Assembly (NCBI GenBank): GCA_947501315.1
Contig: CANMXH010000016.1
Location: 1-19,106 of the forward strand
Length of the DNA stretch: 19,106 bases
Direction: 5' to 3'
DNA from: Caulobacteraceae bacterium
Lineage (GTDB): Bacteria > Pseudomonadota > Alphaproteobacteria > Caulobacterales > Caulobacteraceae
Below the pieces are notes generated by a model. The model was not told the origin of the DNA and did no database searches. It saw only the letters and a list, made by a program, of their open reading frames with translations. Shown piece by piece: positions 14,758 through 19,106 of this stretch. The stretch's first letter is position 1. The number at the start of each line of letters is the position of its first letter. The position numbers and the translations under genes were made by a program.

Positions 14758-16254
14758 ATGACGGCGGCGAACGAGGCGAAGGCCATTCTGCAACGGCTGG
14801 GCGTACCCGGCGCGGTCTGGAGCGCCGACGGCTTCGAGGCCCGTTCGCCAATCGACGGCTCGGTCGCCGGCCGTGTGGCCGAAACGCCCGACCTGGATGC
14901 CGTCGCCGCCCGCGCGACGGCCGCCTTCCATCAGTGGAAACGCATCCCCGCCCCGCGCCGTGGCGAACTGGTCCGTCTGCTGGGCGAGGAGTTGCGGGCC
15001 TCGAAGGATGACCTTGCCCGTCTGGTCACCCTGGAAGCCGGCAAGATTGTCTCCGAAGGCCTCGGTGAGGTGCAGGAGATGATCGACATCTGCGACTTCG
15101 CCGTCGGCCTGTCGCGCCAGATCTACGGCCTGACCATCGCCAGCGAACGCCCCGGCCACCACATGCGCGAGACGTACCAGCCGCTGGGCCCGGTGCTGGT
15201 CATTTCGGCCTTCAACTTCCCGGTCGCCGTCTGGGCCTGGAACGCCTGCCTCGCCCTCGTCTGCGGCGATCCGGTGATCTGGAAGCCCTCGGAAAAGACC
15301 CCCCTGACGGCGCTCGCTACCCACGCCATCCTCGAACGCGCCATCGCCCGGTTCGGAGACGCCCCGGAAGGCCTGTCCCAGCTGGTCATCGGCGGTCGCG
15401 AGGCGGGGGAAGCGCTGGCCGCCGATCCGCGCATTCCGCTGGTCTCCGCCACCGGCTCCACCCGCATGGGCCGCGCCGTGGCCCAGACCGTCGCCGCCCG
15501 CCTCGGCCGCAGCCTGCTGGAGCTCGGCGGCAACAATGCCATGGTGGTCACGCCCAGCGCCGACCTCGACATGGCCGTCCGCGCCATCGCCTTCTCCGCC
15601 GTCGGCACCGCCGGCCAGCGCTGCACCACCCTGCGCCGCCTGCTGGTTCATGAGAGCATCGCCGACGCCCTCATCGCCCGCCTTCAGGCCGCCTATGAGA
15701 CCCTGCCGGTCGGCGACCCGCGAGTGGACGGGGTGCTGGTCGGGCCCCTGATCGACGATGCCGCCTTCAACAGCTTCGACACGGCCCTGAAACAGGCCGT
15801 CGAACAGGGCGGTCAGGTCGTCGTCGGCGGCGACCGCGTGGACCGTGACGGCGTCTACGTCCGCCCCGCCATCGTCCGCATGCCGGCCCAGAGTGCGGTG
15901 GTCCAGCACGAGACCTTCGCCCCCATTCTCTATGTCCTGACCTGGTCCGACTTCGATGCGGCCGTGGCCATGCAGAACGCCGTGCCCCAGGGCCTTTCGT
16001 CCTGCGTCTTCACCGACAGCGTCCGCGAGGCCGAGGCCTTCCTCTCCGCCTGGGGCTCCGACTGCGGCATCGCCAACGTCAATATCGGCCCCTCGGGCGC
16101 CGAGATCGGCGGAGCCTTCGGCGGTGAAAAGGACACCGGCGGCGGGCGTGAGTCCGGCTCCGACGCCTGGAAGGCCTATATGCGCCGCCAGACCCAGACG
16201 GTGAATTTCTCGACCAGCCTGCCGCTGGCGCAGGGGGTGAAGTTCGACGTGTGA
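14758..16254 (+). CDS. amaB: ALDH7-type aldehyde dehydrogenase (AmaB-like, L-piperidine-6-carboxylate dehydrogenase)
   Basis: This NAD(P)+-dependent dehydrogenase has 498 residues. The ALDH7/antiquitin family oxidises alpha-aminoadipate semialdehyde (in equilibrium with L-piperidine-6-carboxylate) to alpha-aminoadipate in lysine catabolism. Catalytic C289 sits in GTAGQRCTTLRR and the general base E255 in LLELGGNNAMVV; the GGNNA form is characteristic of ALDH7. The cofactor region shows ISAFNFPVAVWAWN, WKPSEKTPLTA and SATGSTRMG. The C-terminal GGAFGGEKDTGGGRESGSD and MRRQTQTVNFS blocks are also ALDH7-typical. The ATG at 14758 has ACGGAGAA upstream. The gene is transcribed alone; no other lysine pathway gene or Lrp-type regulator is adjacent. 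The cell location is the cytoplasm. Confidence 0.92.
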   Translation: MTAANEAKAILQRLGVPGAVWSADGFEARSPIDGSVAGRVAETPDLDAVAARATAAFHQWKRIPAPRRGELVRLLGEELRASKDDLARLVTLEAGKIVSEGLGEVQEMIDICDFAVGLSRQIYGLTIASERPGHHMRETYQPLGPVLVISAFNFPVAVWAWNACLALVCGDPVIWKPSEKTPLTALATHAILERAIARFGDAPEGLSQLVIGGREAGEALAADPRIPLVSATGSTRMGRAVAQTVAARLGRSLLELGGNNAMVVTPSADLDMAVRAIAFSAVGTAGQRCTTLRRLLVHESIADALIARLQAAYETLPVGDPRVDGVLVGPLIDDAAFNSFDTALKQAVEQGGQVVVGGDRVDRDGVYVRPAIVRMPAQSAVVQHETFAPILYVLTWSDFDAAVAMQNAVPQGLSSCVFTDSVREAEAFLSAWGSDCGIANVNIGPSGAEIGGAFGGEKDTGGGRESGSDAWKAYMRRQTQTVNFSTSLPLAQGVKFDV

Positions 16255-16327
16255 GATCCCTCTCCCGTTGTTGGAGGGCGCGCGCTCAACCGCGTCCGAA
16301 CAGCGCTCGACGCGAACCTGGGTGCCT

Positions 16328-16380
16328 TGTCATCCCGGCCGAACCCCGGCGAAGGCCGGGGGCAGAGCCGGGACGGGACA
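16328..16380. repeat. Nested REP-like palindrome between convergent genes
   Basis: The inner stem CCCCGGC (16344-16350) pairs with GCCGGGG (16355-16361). A second stem, TCCCGGC (16333-16339), pairs with GCCGGGA (16367-16373), and outer TGTC (16328-16331) pairs with GACA (16377-16380). The 53-base element sits in the 145-base gap between the convergent dehydrogenase and vWA genes. Its CCCCGGCGAAGGCCGGGG core resembles dispersed intergenic palindromes of alphaproteobacteria (recollection). It may also terminate transcription from both sides. Upstream, CCCTC...GAGGG near 16258-16278 is a weaker hairpin. Confidence 0.6.
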
Positions 16381-16399
16381 GGCCGCCACACTGTTTCGT

Positions 16400-18253
16400 C
16401 TACGGCACCGCCCTCGCCGGCAGCGCCTGCGCCGCCCGCACCATCTGCACGAACTCCGCCCGCTCACCATAGGGATCCTCGCCGCGCGCGCCTTGCGCCT
16501 GTTCCAGCACCGCATCCCAGTCGAAGCCGTCGCCCAACCAGGGATCGCCGCGCAATTTCTGACCGAAGGCCGCCACCGCGATGGCCCAGCGCGTGCTTTC
16601 CAGCGGCCGGTCCGGGACCCCGCCGCCACCCGCATTGGCCACCACCCGCTGCATCAATCGCGAGTCGCGTTCGCCCGGCAGTTTGTAGCGGACCTGCACA
16701 AAGCCGACCTCACCGTTCGGATCACCGCCGCCGACGCCCAGGCTGTTGCGGTTCTCCGGATAGCGCCGCTCACCCATCTGGCTCGGCCCACCCACCGGGG
16801 TGATCTCATACAGGGCGGTCACCGAGGCCCCTGATCCGACCTCACCCGCATCGACGCGGTCGTTGTTGAAATCGGCCTCGTTCAGCAGCCGGGTCTCATA
16901 GCCGATCAGCCGGTACTCCGAGACCCGCGCCGGGTTGAACTCGACCTGGATCTTGACGTCGTCGGCGATGGGGAAGGCCCCGCGATCAAACGCCGGACCG
17001 AACAGCCTGCGCGCCTCATTCAGATCGTCGACATAGGCCGCCGTCCCGTTGCCGGCCTGGGCGATCGTCTGCATCCGGCTGTCCTGATAGTTGCCGCGCC
17101 CGAAGCCATAGACCGACAGATAGATCCCGGTTTCCCGCTTGGCCGCGACATAGTCTTCCAGCCGCAGGTCGTCGGTGACGCCGACGTTGAAGTCGCCGTC
17201 GGTGAACATCAGGATGCGGTTGACCCGGTCGCGCGCGAAATTGGTCTGCGCCTGGTCATAGGCATTGGTCATGCCCGTCGCGCCCGCCGTGCCGCCGGAG
17301 GCATAGAGGCTGGCCACGGCGCAGCGCAGCTTCAGCTTCCGGTCGCCCGGCGTCGGGGCCAGCCGCGTGCCCGCCCCCTCGGCATAGAAGGTCACCGCCG
17401 CCGTGTCCTGCGGCCGCAGCCGGTCGATGATCAGGTTCATCGACTTCTGCGCCAGGGCCAGCTTGTCAGGGCTGCCCATCGAGCCCGAGACATCGACCAG
17501 GAAGGTCAGGTTCAGCGGCCGCCGTTCGGCCTCGGGCAGTTCATAGCCCTGCAGCGCGACATGAACGATCTGCCGTCCGGGCCCCCACGGTGAGGCCGTC
17601 ACCGCGGTGGTGATGGCGAACGGCTGCGTCGCCGAGGTCGGCCGCGAATAGCCGTAGTCGAAATAGTTGATCAGCTCCTCGACCCGCACCGCGTCGGGCG
17701 TGGGCGCGCGGCCCTCGTCGATGAAGCGCCGGACATTGGCATAGCTGGCCGTGTCGACGTCGATCGAGAAGGTCGAGACCGGCTCATCGGCGACGCGGCG
17801 CACGGGGTTGGGCGTGGCGTCGGGATAGCGTTCGGTATCGGGGGTCGCGGGCACGCCCGGAACCCGGGAGTTGGAAAGGGCGGGGACGTTCGAGACGTAT
17901 CCGCTCGCATCTTGCGTGACGCGGGAACCGGTCACGACCACTTCGTTCAAACCGGTCGAAGGCAGGATGACGGGCTGAGGAGAGGGTGCCAACGCCGGTG
18001 GGGGCGGCGGCGGCGGCACTGGTGCATACATCGGCACGCCCCCGCCGCGCGCAGCATAGGTCGCCGCGCCGCGGTCCTCCGGCAGGTCGAAGCCGAACAC
18101 CCGACAGGCGGCGGGCGATACCACACCGTCCGAGGGCTTGTCGGGGTCAATGGCCCGGCCTTCCTGGGCCATCACCGGCATCGGTGCCATCGGCGCGGTG
18201 AGGGCCAGGCTCAGCAGGCCGACGAGCGCTCGGTTCAACGGACGTTCCGACAT
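16400..18253 (-). CDS. Secreted von Willebrand factor A domain protein, YfbK type
   Basis: This is an exported vWA protein of 617 residues. The ATG at 18253 starts a signal peptide (RALVGLLSLALTAPMAPMPVMAQ, cleavage near 29/30); an in-frame ATG at 18292 adds 13 polar residues. A disordered region with a seven-Pro run (80-86) and the motif EVVVTGSR (104-111) follows. The YfbK-type N-terminal domain is about 150-230 (STFSIDVDTASYANVRRFI, EELINYFDY). The vWA domain starts near 245 with the MIDAS motif DVSGSMG (first Asp 254), then a conserved Thr in TGMTNAYDQA and FTDGDFNVG, so metal binding looks intact. The C-terminal part matches the region following vWA in YfbK homologues and ends with LGDGFDWDAVLEQAQGA. 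Its function is unknown; it is probably a protein-binding periplasmic or surface component. The gene stands alone, divergent from dusA. Confidence 0.88.
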   Translation of the reverse strand: MSERPLNRALVGLLSLALTAPMAPMPVMAQEGRAIDPDKPSDGVVSPAACRVFGFDLPEDRGAATYAARGGGVPMYAPVPPPPPPPALAPSPQPVILPSTGLNEVVVTGSRVTQDASGYVSNVPALSNSRVPGVPATPDTERYPDATPNPVRRVADEPVSTFSIDVDTASYANVRRFIDEGRAPTPDAVRVEELINYFDYGYSRPTSATQPFAITTAVTASPWGPGRQIVHVALQGYELPEAERRPLNLTFLVDVSGSMGSPDKLALAQKSMNLIIDRLRPQDTAAVTFYAEGAGTRLAPTPGDRKLKLRCAVASLYASGGTAGATGMTNAYDQAQTNFARDRVNRILMFTDGDFNVGVTDDLRLEDYVAAKRETGIYLSVYGFGRGNYQDSRMQTIAQAGNGTAAYVDDLNEARRLFGPAFDRGAFPIADDVKIQVEFNPARVSEYRLIGYETRLLNEADFNNDRVDAGEVGSGASVTALYEITPVGGPSQMGERRYPENRNSLGVGGGDPNGEVGFVQVRYKLPGERDSRLMQRVVANAGGGGVPDRPLESTRWAIAVAAFGQKLRGDPWLGDGFDWDAVLEQAQGARGEDPYGERAEFVQMVRAAQALPARAVP

Positions 18254-18264
18254 CGCATGCTTTT

Positions 18265-18280
18265 CCCGGTTTGTGCCGGG
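18265..18280 (-). promoter_or_regulatory. Leader hairpin in front of the vWA start codon
   Basis: On the minus strand CCCGG-cacaaa-CCGGG forms a 5-bp stem whose 3' arm runs into GGGAAAAG, the only purine-rich stretch before the ATG at 18253. It could limit ribosome access. The rest of the 167-base divergent region holds one GAGTC (GANTC) at 18321-18325 and a TGAGAC/GTCTCA inverted repeat (18285-18290, 18323-18328), with no clear promoter. Confidence 0.3.
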
Positions 18281-18420
18281 CCCATGAGACATCTCTGCTT
18301 CGGGCGAAACTGTGGCGCAGGAGTCTCACGAAGCCTCGTGGTCGATCGGGGTGCCGGGCTGGTGCAGCCGCGCAGCCGCCGATATCCAGCGCCCCCGCTT
18401 CGGTGTAAGGACGCGGCCCG

Positions 18421-19106
18421 ATGAACCGTCGTCTCTCGATCGCGCCCATGATGGACTGGACCGACCGGCATTGCCGGGCGTTCCACCGCGCCCTGACGGC
18501 CGAGGCCCTGCTCTATAGCGAGATGGTCACCGCCCCGGCGGTGGTGAACGGCGATCGGGAGCGGTTGCTGGGCTTCGACGCGCTCGAACATCCGGTCGCC
18601 CTGCAGATCGGTGGCTCCGACCCGGCCCAGCTGGCAGAGGCGGCGCGCATCGGCGAGGCCTTCGGCTATGACGAGATCAATCTGAACGTCGGCTGCCCCT
18701 CCGACCGGGTCCAGTCGGGCCGCTTCGGGGCGTGTCTGATGCGCGAGCCCGGACTGGTCGCGGACTGTATGGCGGCGATCAAGGAAGCGGTCTCCATCCC
18801 CGCCACCGTCAAATGCCGGATCGGGGTCGACGACCAGGACCCGCAGGTCTCGCTGTTCGCCACCGTGGACGCCTGCGCCGCCGTCGGGATCGAGGTCTTC
18901 ATCGTCCACGCCCGCATGGCGTGGCTGAAAGGCCTGTCGCCCAAGGAAAACCGCGACGTGCCGCCGCTGGACTATGGCCTCGTGCGGCGGCTCAAGCGCG
19001 AGCGGCCCCGGCTGTCCATCTCGATCAACGGCGGCATCACCTCTCTGGATGAGGCCGAGGCCCATCTGGATGCCCGTGACGAGCTTGGCGACGGGGTGCA
19101 GCTGGA
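18421..19106 (+). CDS. dusA: tRNA-dihydrouridine(20/20a) synthase DusA, 3' end outside window
   Basis: This FMN-dependent enzyme reduces uridine to dihydrouridine in the tRNA D-loop. The window holds the first 228 codons of an expected 330 or so; the frame is open to the edge. The ATG at 18421 starts NRRLSIAPMMDWTDRHCRAF, the standard Dus N-terminus with its FMN-contacting APMMDWTD. The catalytic Cys is C92 in NLNVGCPSDRVQSGRFGACLM. KCRIG and the DusA-specific HARMAWLKGLSPKENR block distinguish it from DusB and DusC. SISINGGI belongs to the FMN-phosphate region of the TIM barrel. AAGGA lies about ten bases before the ATG. It is divergent from the vWA gene, with no other neighbour visible. Confidence 0.96.
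   Translation, partial: MNRRLSIAPMMDWTDRHCRAFHRALTAEALLYSEMVTAPAVVNGDRERLLGFDALEHPVALQIGGSDPAQLAEAARIGEAFGYDEINLNVGCPSDRVQSGRFGACLMREPGLVADCMAAIKEAVSIPATVKCRIGVDDQDPQVSLFATVDACAAVGIEVFIVHARMAWLKGLSPKENRDVPPLDYGLVRRLKRERPRLSISINGGITSLDEAEAHLDARDELGDGVQL

Noticed and set aside
14434..15909. A 491-codon minus-strand frame opposite the aldehyde dehydrogenase
   Set aside because: It is a shadow of the ALDH7 gene with the same unnatural composition, and it overlaps the start of the real minus-strand gene in another frame.
16255..16399. A small gene or tRNA between the dehydrogenase and vWA genes
   Set aside because: The open frames there are short and run through the palindrome, with no ribosome-binding site. 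No cloverleaf or CCA end is visible.

Overview
The window is GC-rich, almost gap-free chromosomal DNA from an alphaproteobacterium, most likely a Caulobacteraceae member such as Brevundimonas or Caulobacter (inference). The reasons are the cytochrome c maturation cluster followed by a Do-type protease, a two-component pair and glnE; a histidine kinase whose catalytic core reads like PleC; and GANTC motifs (the CcrM methylation sequence) concentrated in intergenic DNA. I see no tRNA, rRNA, CRISPR array, insertion sequence or prophage. Codon use looks uniform.

Left block, all on the + strand (1-9721): the end of ccmE, then ccmF and ccmH with 4-base stop/start overlaps (heme delivery and ligation to c-type apocytochromes); a 178-base gap with two inverted repeats; a periplasmic DegP/Do-like protease; a strong hairpin; an OmpR-family response regulator and its membrane histidine kinase; and glnE, which overlaps the kinase by 4 bases. 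The theme is envelope biogenesis, envelope stress and nitrogen control.

Middle block, + strand (9789-12000): a secreted four-EF-hand protein, an ECF-type sigma factor with a TTG start, a single-pass membrane protein that is probably its anti-sigma factor, and a membrane-tethered periplasmic protein of the CnrX/ZraP-like type. The last three overlap by ATGA junctions. The sensor-like protein contains no His and no Cys, so it probably does not sense transition metals as CnrX does. This is the best candidate for an undescribed signalling system in the window.

Right block: a convergent terminator separates the sigma operon from two minus-strand genes, a PleC-like PAS/PAS histidine kinase (with three GANTC sites exactly 19 bp apart in its promoter and leader) and an unrecognised 191-residue protein. 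Divergent from these is an ALDH7/AmaB-type aldehyde dehydrogenase of lysine catabolism. A nested REP-like palindrome lies between it and a convergent secreted von Willebrand A (YfbK-type) protein that carries a TonB-receptor-like EVVVTGSR motif. Divergent from that is dusA (tRNA-dihydrouridine synthase A), cut off by the window end. No gene-free stretch exceeds about 205 bases.
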